Assembly (NCBI GenBank): GCA_964438605.1
Contig: CAYTKT010000020.1
Location: forward strand, 1 to 31,640
Source: Alangreenwoodia sp964438605
GTDB lineage: Bacteria; Bacillota; Clostridia; Peptostreptococcales; Anaerovoracaceae
Direction of reading: 5' to 3'
DNA: 31,640 nt
The notes below the pieces were generated by a model, which did no database searches, had not been told where the DNA came from, and saw only the letters and a list, made by a program, of their open reading frames with translations. Made by a program: the position numbers and the translations under genes. Positions 15,653-23,560 of the stretch are shown here, piece by piece (positions within the stretch are counted from its first letter, which is position 1; every line of letters begins with the position of its first letter).

Positions 15653-16297
15653 ATGAAGAAAACAATCATCGTGGTCGGGGCGGGAAAAGGACTTGGAAAC
15701 GGAGTTGCCGAAAAATTCGGCAGCAATGATTTTCGTGTGATCCTGATGGCAAGAAGCGAGGAGCATCTTAAGAAGTACGCGTCAGACTTTGCCGCAAAGG
15801 GGATAAAAGTACATACGCAGACGGCAGATGCAGCTGACTTTGATGCCTTTGCCCGAATTTTCCAGGAAGTCGTTGAAACCTATGGAACGCCGGACGTACT
15901 ATTCTATAATGTGGGCATTACCGTAGCGGACGCAGAGGTGGAAATAAGCACCCGCACACTGATGGAACGGTATGCGGCGGATGTGGCAGGCGCATATAAC
16001 TGTATCCGTCTGGTGGACACGGAGGACTTTGCCGCAAAGAACGGGGCGATCCTGATTACCGGCGGAGGGCTTGCCCTGCATCCTTATGCCGGGTACCTGC
16101 CGCTTTCCATGGATAAGGCGGCACTGCGGGCCATGGTTCAGGCGCTTTCTCCCGTTTTGAAGGAAAAGGGTATCTATCTTGGAACGGTGCAGGTGACGGG
16201 GACCATCGGCTCCAATGACTTCTATGCGCCGCAAACGATCGCGGAAGAATTCTGGAAACTTTATGATCAGCGGGAAACACCTGAAATCATTCACTGA
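15653..16297 (+). CDS. SDR-fold protein lacking the catalytic tyrosine
   Basis: The ATG at 15653 follows AGGAGG by 8 nt and gives 214 residues. The NAD(P) loop VVGAGKGLGNGVAEKFG (about 6-22) and the RSEEHL segment are typical SDR. VLFYNVG replaces the NAG motif. The active-site region reads YLPLSMDKAAL: Lys is kept, but Leu stands where the Tyr of YxxxK belongs. A Tyr five residues further upstream might not reach. Close relatives with LSLGKAAL are known among bacterial SDR-annotated proteins, so this is a subfamily trait and not damage. It may bind NAD(P)H without classical reductase activity. It is the first gene of a plus-strand trio. Confidence 0.85.
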   Translation: MKKTIIVVGAGKGLGNGVAEKFGSNDFRVILMARSEEHLKKYASDFAAKGIKVHTQTADAADFDAFARIFQEVVETYGTPDVLFYNVGITVADAEVEISTRTLMERYAADVAGAYNCIRLVDTEDFAAKNGAILITGGGLALHPYAGYLPLSMDKAALRAMVQALSPVLKEKGIYLGTVQVTGTIGSNDFYAPQTIAEEFWKLYDQRETPEIIH

Positions 16298-16369
16298 AAC
16301 ATCTTTTGGCGGGACATTAAGAAGCCGGGCACGATCCCTGACAATACAGATAAGTAAGGAGCAAGAGGA

Positions 16370-16879
16370 ATGAACCGGAAAATACTCATTTTGAACGGGG
16401 CCGCAAGAAAGAACGGCAGCACCTCCAAACTGGCGGAGGCTTTTGCGGAGGGAGCAAAGTCCGCGGGAAACCAGGTAAAGAGTTTTTATCTCTACGGCAT
16501 GAATATCCGCGGATGCAAAGGATGCTTACAGGCAGGCCATGATCCCAAAAGCCCATGCACCCAAAAAGATGACATGGAACATATCTACGCTGAATTCAAA
16601 GACGCGGAGGTGATCGCATTTGCATCGCCGCTGTATTTCTGGACGGTCACGGGGACGCTTAAGACCGCGGCCGATCGGTTATATGCGGAGCTGGAATGCT
16701 TAGGATATGACAGGTTCCCCAAAAAGAGCGTTCTTTTGATGACCGCCGGCGGAAGCGATTATTCTCAAGCCCTTACCTGGTACCATACTTATGAAAAAAA
16801 TCTCGGATGGAAAAACTTAGGCGAGGTATTGGGTGCCGGAAAGCTCGACGATGCGCGTCGGCTTGGCGCTTCTATTTAA
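16370..16879 (+). CDS. NADPH-dependent FMN reductase-like flavoprotein
   Basis: The 169-residue protein has the flavodoxin-like fold of the iron-sulfur flavoprotein/FMN reductase family. The phosphate loop is NGAARKNGSTSKLAEAF (about 9-25), a cysteine segment GCKGCLQAGHDPKSPC follows, then ASPLYFWTVTGTLKTAADR, the FMN ring-binding loop of the family. It probably reduces quinones, FMN or small electrophiles with NAD(P)H. AAGGAGC lies 8 nt before the ATG. It sits between the SDR-like gene and the aldo/keto reductase in one plus-strand transcript. Confidence 0.88.
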   Translation: MNRKILILNGAARKNGSTSKLAEAFAEGAKSAGNQVKSFYLYGMNIRGCKGCLQAGHDPKSPCTQKDDMEHIYAEFKDAEVIAFASPLYFWTVTGTLKTAADRLYAELECLGYDRFPKKSVLLMTAGGSDYSQALTWYHTYEKNLGWKNLGEVLGAGKLDDARRLGASI

Positions 16880-16929
16880 GAAATGAGGATAAATAAAGAA
16901 CATTAAAAATTGGAGAGGAATGAAGGACT

Positions 16930-17727
16930 ATGGAATCTATCACTTTGAATAACGGCGTGAAAATGCCGGTCCTGGGCTACGGCACTTATCAAACACCCCC
17001 GCGGATTACCGAGCGATGCGTTTCGGACGCGCTAAGCGTCGGTTATCGCTCGATTGACACCGCGCAGTGCTACGGAAACGAGCAGGAAGTCGGCCTTGCC
17101 TGCCGGAAATCCGGAATCCCGCGCTCTGAACTTTTTATCACGACAAAGCTGTGGGCCTGTCACGGCTATCAGGATACGCTTCGTTCCATCGACGGCTCTC
17201 TAAAGCGGATTGGCATGGATTACATCGACTTGCTTTTGATTCATGAGCCGACCGGCGACGTGTATGAGATTTACCGTGCGATGGAAACGGCCTGTCAGGA
17301 CGGAAAGCTGAGAGCGATCGGCGTCTCCAATTTCCTGGATGAACGGTATCTGGATCTAGTAAACCATTGCAAGGTGATTCCGGCAGTCAACCAGGTGGAA
17401 ACGCATGTCTTCCGTCAGCAGAGTAAGCTGCGGCAGCTCGAAAGTCAAATCGGCACCAAACACGAGAGCTGGTCACCGCTCGCCTGTGGGAAAAACGGCA
17501 TTTTTAAAAACAGCACACTCTCGGAGATTGCCGAAAGGCATCAGAAATCCGTGGCGCAGGTCGCCCTGCGGTTCTTGACACAGCAGGGAATCATCGCGAT
17601 TCCGAAATCCACTCATATCGAGCGGATGAAAGAAAATCTGGCATCGCTGAATTTTGATCTGGATACCGGAGAAATGCAGGAAATCCGCCGTCTTGAGATT
17701 GGACAGAGTTTGTTCGGCTGGTGGTAA
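16930..17727 (+). CDS. Aldo/keto reductase
   Basis: The 265-residue TIM-barrel protein has the complete catalytic tetrad: Asp43 and Tyr48 (SIDTAQCYGNE), Lys73 (TTKLW) and His105 (LLLIHEP). The NADPH phosphate site reads IPKSTHIERMKEN. It should reduce aldehydes or ketones with NADPH in the cytoplasm; the natural substrate is unknown. The region around 165-180 (SKLRQLESQIGTKHESWSPL) departs from the usual pattern, though ESWSPL keeps the strand. GGAGAGG and AAGGA motifs stand before the ATG. It ends the plus-strand trio and is a different subfamily from the wrecked reductase at 13125. Confidence 0.92.
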   Translation: MESITLNNGVKMPVLGYGTYQTPPRITERCVSDALSVGYRSIDTAQCYGNEQEVGLACRKSGIPRSELFITTKLWACHGYQDTLRSIDGSLKRIGMDYIDLLLIHEPTGDVYEIYRAMETACQDGKLRAIGVSNFLDERYLDLVNHCKVIPAVNQVETHVFRQQSKLRQLESQIGTKHESWSPLACGKNGIFKNSTLSEIAERHQKSVAQVALRFLTQQGIIAIPKSTHIERMKENLASLNFDLDTGEMQEIRRLEIGQSLFGWW

Positions 17728-17923
17728 TTTTGATGTGGGAAAAGTTTACTTTTTGATGGAATTTAGAATCGCTTGAACAGGCGCAAAAATATTTATAATG
17801 TAAAGTCTGCCGTTCCCACTTAACGATCATCACTTGAGCTCAGATACTCCCTACAATAATCCCTTATGCGAGCATTTCGCTTGTCCAAGAATTCAAATTC
17901 TTTCTCAATCAGGCTGATGAATA
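17728..17923. other. Spacer between converging genes, with a coding-like tail
   Basis: The aldo/keto reductase gene and the radical SAM gene converge here. No good terminator is visible. On the minus strand 17823-17914 reads LIEKEFEFLDKRNARIRDYC and then REYLSSSDDR before a stop, which looks like the end of a former gene, but it has no start codon and no recognised family. Confidence 0.35.
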
Positions 17924-18796
17924 TTAAAGTCCCCGCTGGAAAGCTGACCTTTTAGGCAAAGCTCCTTCTATCGCGCCATCCAGCAGTTCCAGAATCTGCG
18001 CTTTGTCACGGCTTAGATATCCGTCAATCGGAACATAGTTGGACGCGTGATTGCTGGTAAAATGCAGGTTTTCCAGACCAATATTTTCCACCAGCGCTCT
18101 GGTCTCTTTCAGACAACCGATGTCATCCAGTACCTGAAAGGTTCCGTTCTCTATATCCCTGTACATCTTTGTTCCGGGAACCGGGGTATATGTCATGGCT
18201 GCCAGATGTTCAGGACGCATATCATTGATCATCCTGGCAGTAGCAACGGCATTTTCTTCTGATCGTTTCGTTCCTGCAAGTCCGATCAAAATGATAGCAA
18301 ACAACTCTATGCCGGAATTAACGAGATTCTGTCCTGCTTCCAGCATCTGCGCTGCGTTAACACCCTTGCAGGTTTCTCTCAGAACCTGATCGTCACCGGA
18401 TTCCACTCCGAGGTATGCCCTTGTCAGTCCCGCCTCATGTAGAACTTTCAATTCCTCGACGCTTTTTGACAGGGTGCTTCTCGGTCCTGCATAAGTGGAA
18501 ATCTCCTCCAGGTTAGGAAAGGTGCGCTTCAGTTTGTGCAGGATTTTCAGGAGATCCGGCGTCTTGACCGCTATCGCATCCCCATCGCACAGGAACACCT
18601 TTTTTACAGAATCCCCATACCTCTCTCCGGCTGCATCAATATCCTCAAGCACCTCGTCAAGCGGTCGAACCCTGAATTTTTTATCCTTGAACATACCGCA
18701 GAAGGTGCAGGCATTATGAGAACACCCGATTGTCACTTGCAGTATGTAGCTGTCCCATTCACTTGGCGGACGATAAATATTTCCTTCGTAGCGCAT
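17924..18796 (-). CDS. Radical SAM protein (Elp3/HemN-like)
   Basis: The product has the cluster-binding motif C25-SHNA-C30-TF-C33, with the CX4CX2C spacing seen in one branch of radical SAM enzymes. SAM-binding segments follow (FLCDGDAIAVK, AYLGVESGDDQVL). The end FQRGL matches the normal C-terminus of these proteins, so it is whole. I chose the ATG at 18796, 8 nt after TGGAGG; an earlier ATG overlaps this site. This gives 290 residues. The substrate is unknown. Such proteins are common single genes in anaerobes. The next gene upstream on the strand is the rRNA methyltransferase, 148 bp away. Confidence 0.88.
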   Translation of the reverse strand: MRYEGNIYRPPSEWDSYILQVTIGCSHNACTFCGMFKDKKFRVRPLDEVLEDIDAAGERYGDSVKKVFLCDGDAIAVKTPDLLKILHKLKRTFPNLEEISTYAGPRSTLSKSVEELKVLHEAGLTRAYLGVESGDDQVLRETCKGVNAAQMLEAGQNLVNSGIELFAIILIGLAGTKRSEENAVATARMINDMRPEHLAAMTYTPVPGTKMYRDIENGTFQVLDDIGCLKETRALVENIGLENLHFTSNHASNYVPIDGYLSRDKAQILELLDGAIEGALPKRSAFQRGL

Positions 18797-18944
18797 GCAT
18801 CTCGCCTCCATTTCATGTATACGATCATCATTACTTCTCAGATAGACAGGATTCTATCGTGATGACCAGCTGGCTTCGCCATAATTTACAGAATTTTGTC
18901 TATTGTCATTGCTTTCATAATCGCTGAAAAGTTCAAATCCCTTT

Positions 18945-20627
18945 TCAGAACTTGCCCCGTGACATCAAAACGACCGTCTCCACATGAATTGTATGCAAAA
19001 ATTGATCAACCTGCCGGATTCTCTCAATCTTGTAAACAGATTTTGGCCGCTGCATGACGACGCAGTCTTTTTCATCCTCAAACGGTTTCAGTCCGGTCAA
19101 ATACTGAAGATCACGCATCAATGTACCGGAATCGCAGGAAACATAGATGATTTTCTCCGGTGAAACATTCATGATGGCTCTAAGCAGCTCCGGGCGGCAG
19201 CCCGCGCGAGGCGGGTCGACGATGATGACATCAGCGATACCCTCTGTAATGCCGGCGCCATTATCCGTTCCATACGTGTGATGAGCGGCCACACTGACGA
19301 TTTCTTCATCCATTCTGTTCATTTGGATCATTTGGACATCAGCCGCATCGTTGACTGTATTTGAATTGTTTTCCCGGCGAACACGTTCAATCAACAACTC
19401 AATTTCTTCTTCTGCTTTACCGTGGATAAACTGAATATTTACAATGCCGTTGATTACAGCATTGCGGTTGGCGTCCAAAACAGCGCTTTTCACGGATTCG
19501 ATACCCCAAACGTATTTCGCATGACGTGCGCAACAAAGGCCGATAGTCCCGACACCACAGTAAAGGTCAAATACTGTTTCATTCCCTTTTAAATCGGCAA
19601 ATTTTAATATAATATTATACAATTTTTCCATTTGCAGTGGATTTACCTGATAGAAAGAAAGCGGAGAAATTTCAAAAATCAGGCCAGCGGATTCGTCAGT
19701 AATCACATTTGATCCATAAATAACTTCTAAATCTGTGCTGATTTCCCGGAGCGTGCGGTTTGAATTGTGATTGATAATGAGACTTTTCAACTCATACCAA
19801 TTTTCATCAGTTTCCACATCGGCGTAAGAAGCGAGTCCCTGCTGCTGCGCCTGAAGGGTCAGACGTTCCTCTATTTCATCGTTCAGAGAATCGATGGCTT
19901 GAAACATGAGTTCTGTCAGACGCTTCGGATTTGGAATTTTTCTGCCGTTGACGACAAGCATGACCATGACTTCTCGGCTATTGAAGCCTGTACGCACGAT
20001 CATCTGCCGGAGACGGCCCTTCCGCTTTTTTTCATCGTAAACCGAAAGCGCCGTCTCCCCGATATACCGGCGCAGCGCGTCTGCTGCCTTCTCCGCCGCC
20101 GGCGACTGAACCGGACAAGCCATACATTCTACAATATTCCGCTCCCGACCGTCGTAAAATCCGACCCGCGGACGCTCCGCGTTCCTGACGCTCCCGTCCT
20201 TCTTCACGATTGCACTTCCTGCGTAGACCGCATATTGCGCCTTATTCCGGTAATGCCACGGATCGTCCGCTCCCACAATCGGCTCCGGCTTTGGAGCCTC
20301 GCCCCCGTAAATTCTCACCAGCTTATCTCGCAGTTGCTTCTCCTTCAGCCGCAGCTGCGCTCCATACTCCATGTTTTGCAGCGTGCAGCCGCCGCAGCGC
20401 CCGAAATACGGGCAGCGTGGCTCCACTCTATCAGCCGACGGTCTGACCAGCTCCGCCACCCTGCCCCTTGCATACCGCCGCTTCACCTCCGTAATTTCCA
20501 CAACTGCCATGTCACCCGGTACCGTGCCCGGCACAAAAACGACCACGCCGTTTGCCCTGCCGATTCCCTCTCCCGACGTGCTCATGTCTTCTATCTCAAC
20601 CGTACATTTTCTTCCTTTTAATTCCAT
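18945..20627 (-). CDS. 23S rRNA (uracil-5-)-methyltransferase, RlmD/RlmCD type, with insertions
   Basis: Residues 1-60 form a TRAM RNA-binding domain. Cys72, Cys78 and Cys81 (RCPYFGRCGGC) with a later Cys in VECMACP bind a 4Fe-4S cluster. The methyltransferase domain has FDLYCGVGTIGL, IVDPPRAGC and the catalytic Cys in YVSCDSGTLMRDL. It methylates uridine in 23S rRNA with S-adenosylmethionine. At 560 residues it is about 100 longer than usual. One insertion lies near 255-285 (EERLTLQAQQQGLASYADVE) and another just before IVDPPRAG (NTVNDAADVQMIQMNRMDEE onward). Both are hydrophilic and probably surface loops. AGGAAGAG precedes the ATG. Confidence 0.9.
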   Translation of the reverse strand: MELKGRKCTVEIEDMSTSGEGIGRANGVVVFVPGTVPGDMAVVEITEVKRRYARGRVAELVRPSADRVEPRCPYFGRCGGCTLQNMEYGAQLRLKEKQLRDKLVRIYGGEAPKPEPIVGADDPWHYRNKAQYAVYAGSAIVKKDGSVRNAERPRVGFYDGRERNIVECMACPVQSPAAEKAADALRRYIGETALSVYDEKKRKGRLRQMIVRTGFNSREVMVMLVVNGRKIPNPKRLTELMFQAIDSLNDEIEERLTLQAQQQGLASYADVETDENWYELKSLIINHNSNRTLREISTDLEVIYGSNVITDESAGLIFEISPLSFYQVNPLQMEKLYNIILKFADLKGNETVFDLYCGVGTIGLCCARHAKYVWGIESVKSAVLDANRNAVINGIVNIQFIHGKAEEEIELLIERVRRENNSNTVNDAADVQMIQMNRMDEEIVSVAAHHTYGTDNGAGITEGIADVIIVDPPRAGCRPELLRAIMNVSPEKIIYVSCDSGTLMRDLQYLTGLKPFEDEKDCVVMQRPKSVYKIERIRQVDQFLHTIHVETVVLMSRGKF

Positions 20628-21389
20628 TTTCTCTTCCTAATTGTATCTTTCATACGCCTATCCCTGTACTCCGCACTCATCCCGCATCAATTCGCACCTT
20701 CCGGCTGCTTATCCGCGCCCCGCTTCGTACTATCTCTCAATCTTTCCTAATTTTGCGCCTTGGACGACCGTCCTGCGTTCTTCCCCTCTTTCAAGTCAAG
20801 CCGCATCTTTTGCTTATCCGTCTGCACCTGGCTCCATCTTTTCAGCTTCCGCGCAGCGTGAACCCTGCCGATTCATTTTCCACAGCCTCATCCCAGCTTT
20901 CCGTACACTTAATAGGATTAGTATATCATACGAACGGGCAAAAATTTTCCACTTACATAATGTTAGTGGAAAATAATTTTGGAGGTGCAATCCACGAGAG
21001 TGACCCCGTCGAAATCAAAATACGATCTGTCTGCCATTCACTCCGGCCTGATCTATGCAAAAATCCTCGCCTCTGCCTCAAAGCTTTCTTCGCTGGAATC
21101 CCTTCAAGGCTTTTAGAACCTCCTGACTTCCGCTTTCACGACATCTGCCGCACAGCCACGCACCGGATGTTCTGAATCGAAAATCCGATCACGATAGATA
21201 AAACGACAGCAGTATTACGCCTCGCAGACGGAGACAGCCCGGATATGAAAATCGTAAAAAAGATGTCAATAATATCGACAATCTCAGCTTTCCAATTTTA
21301 AGCGCGGCCCCTTTTCATGGTCGGGGATCAATGTGATATAATTGCCATGTTTCATATCGACCTTTCCTTTGGCTTTTTTATCGCAACTC
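20628..21389. other. Long stretch without an intact gene
   Basis: An inverted repeat at 20945-20973 is the only clear structure. A 38-codon plus frame (GTG at 21000, stop at 21116: MTPSKSKYDLSAIHSGLIYA and on) lies 13 nt after TTTTGGAGG and looks partly coding-like, but matches no family I know. Minus-strand sequence near 21270-21370 reads MKHGNYITLIPDHEKGP in one frame, also unrecognised. The stretch probably holds decayed genes. Confidence 0.4.
20945..20973. repeat. Inverted repeat ahead of a ribosome-site-like sequence
   Basis: TTTTCCACT (20945-20953) and AGTGGAAAA (20965-20973) are perfect 9-bp arms around 11 bases. TTTTGGAGG follows at about 20977-20985. It looks like an operator of a regulator gene that is no longer whole. 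Confidence 0.5.
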
Positions 21390-21587
21390 AATTATATCAA
21401 AGGGAAAAATCTTTCGGAACTGAATGATGAACAGCTTACGATTTTTCGCAGGCGCAATATAGGCTTCGTCTTTCAAAATGATAACCTTGTTCCTATTCTC
21501 AATGTTTACGAAAATATTGTTTTGCCTGTGGAACTGGATGGAAGCGACCGTGTTATTCGCATTGAAGACGGCAGGATTTATGAGTAA
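21390..21587 (+). pseudogene. ABC transporter ATPase (LolD/MacB type), fragment
   Basis: The reading starts at NYIKGKNLSELNDEQLTIFR and continues RRRNIGFVFQNDNLVPILNV with YENIVLPVELDG, the Q-loop region of a MacB/LolD-type ATPase. It then jumps directly to SDRVIRIEDGRIYE, the end of the protein. Walker A, the signature motif and Walker B are missing. The N-terminal part ahead of Asn is replaced by unrelated sequence. About 66 of the usual 230 codons remain. It cannot act as an ATPase. Confidence 0.8.
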
Positions 21588-22015
21588 GGGAGAGAAAACC
21601 TTGATAGTTTTATGCAGAAAATGAGCAGAAAATGATACAATTTAATGAAAGACCGACTGCCTGAATCCAAGCAGAGTAAGTTGTGGATCAGCAGGATAAG
21701 TTTTATATTGATTATAATTTTTCTCTGAAAATTAGATAAATCTATAAAAAAGAGTAGATGTAGATTATAAAGATAAGAGAAATTGTCGGTAGGATTTTAG
21801 GCATAGATACTCTTTTTGCTTCGGAAATTATTACAAAAAATAAGGCTTCATTCGCTTTAGTGTATGACTGGAAGAACCGGTGAACATCATCTTGTATCTT
21901 GACTAGGTCTTTTAGGAAGTCGGTTTGTAATCGCTGCACACCCTGTTCACTATCGTATATACAGGAAAATATGGAGCAAGAAAACATGAGTACAAAGATA
22001 AGGAGTATGAAAAGT
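21588..22015. other. A/T-rich stretch between two ABC ATPase remnants
   Basis: No intact gene. A minus-strand frame near 21745-21960 (LQTDFLKDLVKIQDDVHRFF, then SYTKANEALFFVIISEAKR) looks partly coding-like but matches nothing I recognise. At 21971 and 22016 the 17-base sequence ATG(G/A)AGCAAGAAAACATGA occurs twice, 45 bp apart, as a partial duplication around the start of the next gene. Confidence 0.4.
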
Positions 22016-22647
22016 ATGAAGCAAGAAAACATGAAATATGTTTTGGAAACGAAAGGATTGACGAAAAAGTACGGAAAATTTCTTGCCCTGCAAGAGGTGA
22101 ATATGAATATCCCCAAAGGATCGATTTACGGTTTTGCGGGTAAAAACGGCGCAGGCAAGACGACACTCATCAGAATCATCTGCGAGCTTCAGGAGCCAAG
22201 TGCCGGAGGGTATTCTTTGTATGGCATTTCCAATAAGAAAAAGGGAATATATGCGGCCCGCAGAAGGGTAGGTGCGGTTGTGGAGACGCCGGCGGTTTAC
22301 ATGAATATGACGGCGAGGAATTGTCTAAACTTGCAACACATTACGGATTTATCGATCAGGGGCAAATCGTCAGGGAGACGACCGCACGGGAGATCGAAAA
22401 TCTGTCCGGAAAATGCATTCAGGTCGATGTCAGTGATACGAAAGCGCTGGGCCTGGTTCTGGACAGAATGCACATTGCATACAAACCGGTATCTGACAGC
22501 GAGGCGCTGATATACGGGGATATTGATATAACAGAGATTGTAATCGGTCTTGCGAGGGAAGGCTGCCGGGTCAACAAAATTTACAACAGGGACGAGGACC
22601 TGGAAACCTTCTTTATCAATCTCGTGGGAGGTGACAGCCATGCGTGA
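22016..22647 (+). pseudogene. BcrA-type ABC transporter ATPase, middle deleted and frameshifted
   Basis: The start MKQENMKYVLETKGLTKKYG follows AAGGAG by 10 nt. The N-terminal half is normal for bacitracin/lantibiotic-type ATPases: FAGKNGAGKTTLIRI (Walker A) and GAVVETPAVYMNMTA. At about 22313 the frame changes directly into EELSKLATHYGFIDQGQIV, the standard C-terminal part, which continues to the stop at 22647. About 100 residues with the Q-loop end, signature motif and Walker B are missing. The GAGGAA at the junction could belong to either side, suggesting a deletion at a short repeat. Confidence 0.85.
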
Positions 22648-22696
22648 ATTGCTCAGCACAGGATTGTACAGGCTCCGGAAGGATCTCCCTTGCTGA
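22640..22696 (+). pseudogene. ABC permease stub
   Basis: An ATG overlapping the end of the BcrA-type gene, with GGGAGG before it, opens MRELLSTGLYRLRKDLPC and then stops. Permeases of BcrB type begin this way and run for about 240 residues. Only 18 codons are left. The sequence after the stop has no permease character, so the gene was cut here. The cut lies about 185 bp from the end of the recombinase remnant. Confidence 0.55.
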
Positions 22697-22839
22697 CATG
22701 CCAAAATCCTGCGACATAATGCAGGTAAAAGAAAAGCCGAGGAAATCCCCGACTCTTCAAGTAACTTTATTCACCTGTCTTGCATCAGTATCTTCAGTTT
22801 ACGCAAAATTTGAAACAATCTCAACCCTAAACCGAATAA

Positions 22840-22876
22840 ATGCCTCCCGACTATTGCAGCCGAGAGGCATCTTTTT
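22840..22876. terminator. Bidirectional terminator at the 3' end of the recombinase remnant
   Basis: ATGCCTC-CG (22840-22849) pairs with CG-GAGGCAT (22861-22870) with one mismatch. CTTTTT follows on the plus strand and TTTATT on the minus strand. It ends 4 bases before the TAA of the recombinase reading. Confidence 0.65.
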
Positions 22877-22880
22877 ACTA

Positions 22881-23447
22881 TTATGCCTTTATTTCCGTTC
22901 CATTCTTGAATGTCACCCGGACATCGTCCTTACCGTACACTATGTAGTAATCCACCAGCCGGCTGAATAGTCCGGGGTCGAATTCCGATGAAACAGTTCA
23001 GCGACCGCAGCTCTGCGAGGAAGTTCTCAATCATCGCTCGGCGGGTGATCTTGTTCTCAATCTGCGCCTTGACGAATTCCGGCCTTGCATCGGCGTCATC
23101 AAACCGCCGCGAGAGATCGTCATACTTTTTCTGATATTCAGTCTGGTCGAGCGCGACATGGGCGACATGGGCGTTCTCATAAATACACTGGTTCATCAGT
23201 TCTGACGTGACATTTAGTTCCGCCTCAAGTTTCGCCTGCTCCATTTCCAGAGCGGAGGTGTCGAGCGCCTCATCCGCGATGTCTGAAAACGCTGTGATGA
23301 TGTCCGATGACGTCCGCCTTACCGGCAATCAGCTGATTCCCCCGCCGAGAGGAAGAATGACGGAAGCTCCTCGTCTGTAAAGTGCGGAGTGAAGCACTTC
23401 TTTTCCCCGCCGAATCTGCGGTTGCGCTGCCAGACGGTTTTCGGTAC
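22881..23447 (-). pseudogene. Large serine recombinase, C-terminal remnant with frameshifts
   Basis: Pieces in successive frames read VPKTVWQRNRRFGGEKKCFT with PHFTDEEL, then NQLIAGKADVI, then DIITAFSDIADEALDTSALE through LDQTEYQKKYDDLSRRFDDA to ENFLAELRSL, then EFDPGLFSRLVDYYIVYGKD and VRVTFKNGTEIKA before TAA. This is the C-terminal zinc-ribbon and coiled-coil part of TndX/TnpX-type recombinases of clostridial mobile elements. At least three frameshifts and a 9-bp duplication (HVAHVA) are present. The catalytic N-terminal domain is gone. Confidence 0.82.
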
Positions 23448-23459
23448 CTGTCCGTGAAA

Positions 23460-23499
23460 TGTCAGACTTTGGAGTTACAGCAACCAAGGTTGTCTGACA
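23460..23499. repeat. 8-bp inverted repeat at the broken end of the recombinase remnant
   Basis: TGTCAGAC (23460-23467) and GTCTGACA (23492-23499) are perfect arms around 24 bases. It stands where the recombinase sequence stops being recognisable. It could be an insertion-sequence scar or a terminator-type stem; a further small stem GAGCG/CGCTC follows at about 23507-23525. Confidence 0.4.
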
Positions 23500-23560
23500 C
23501 GATCCGAGAGCGTTCTTTCACGCTCGTATGCGGTCGTTTGATTCAACTGTTCAGTCCATG

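Noticed and set aside
22644..22970. 108-codon plus-strand frame
   Set aside because: It runs over the terminator and the antisense of the recombinase remnant, so it is a chance frame.
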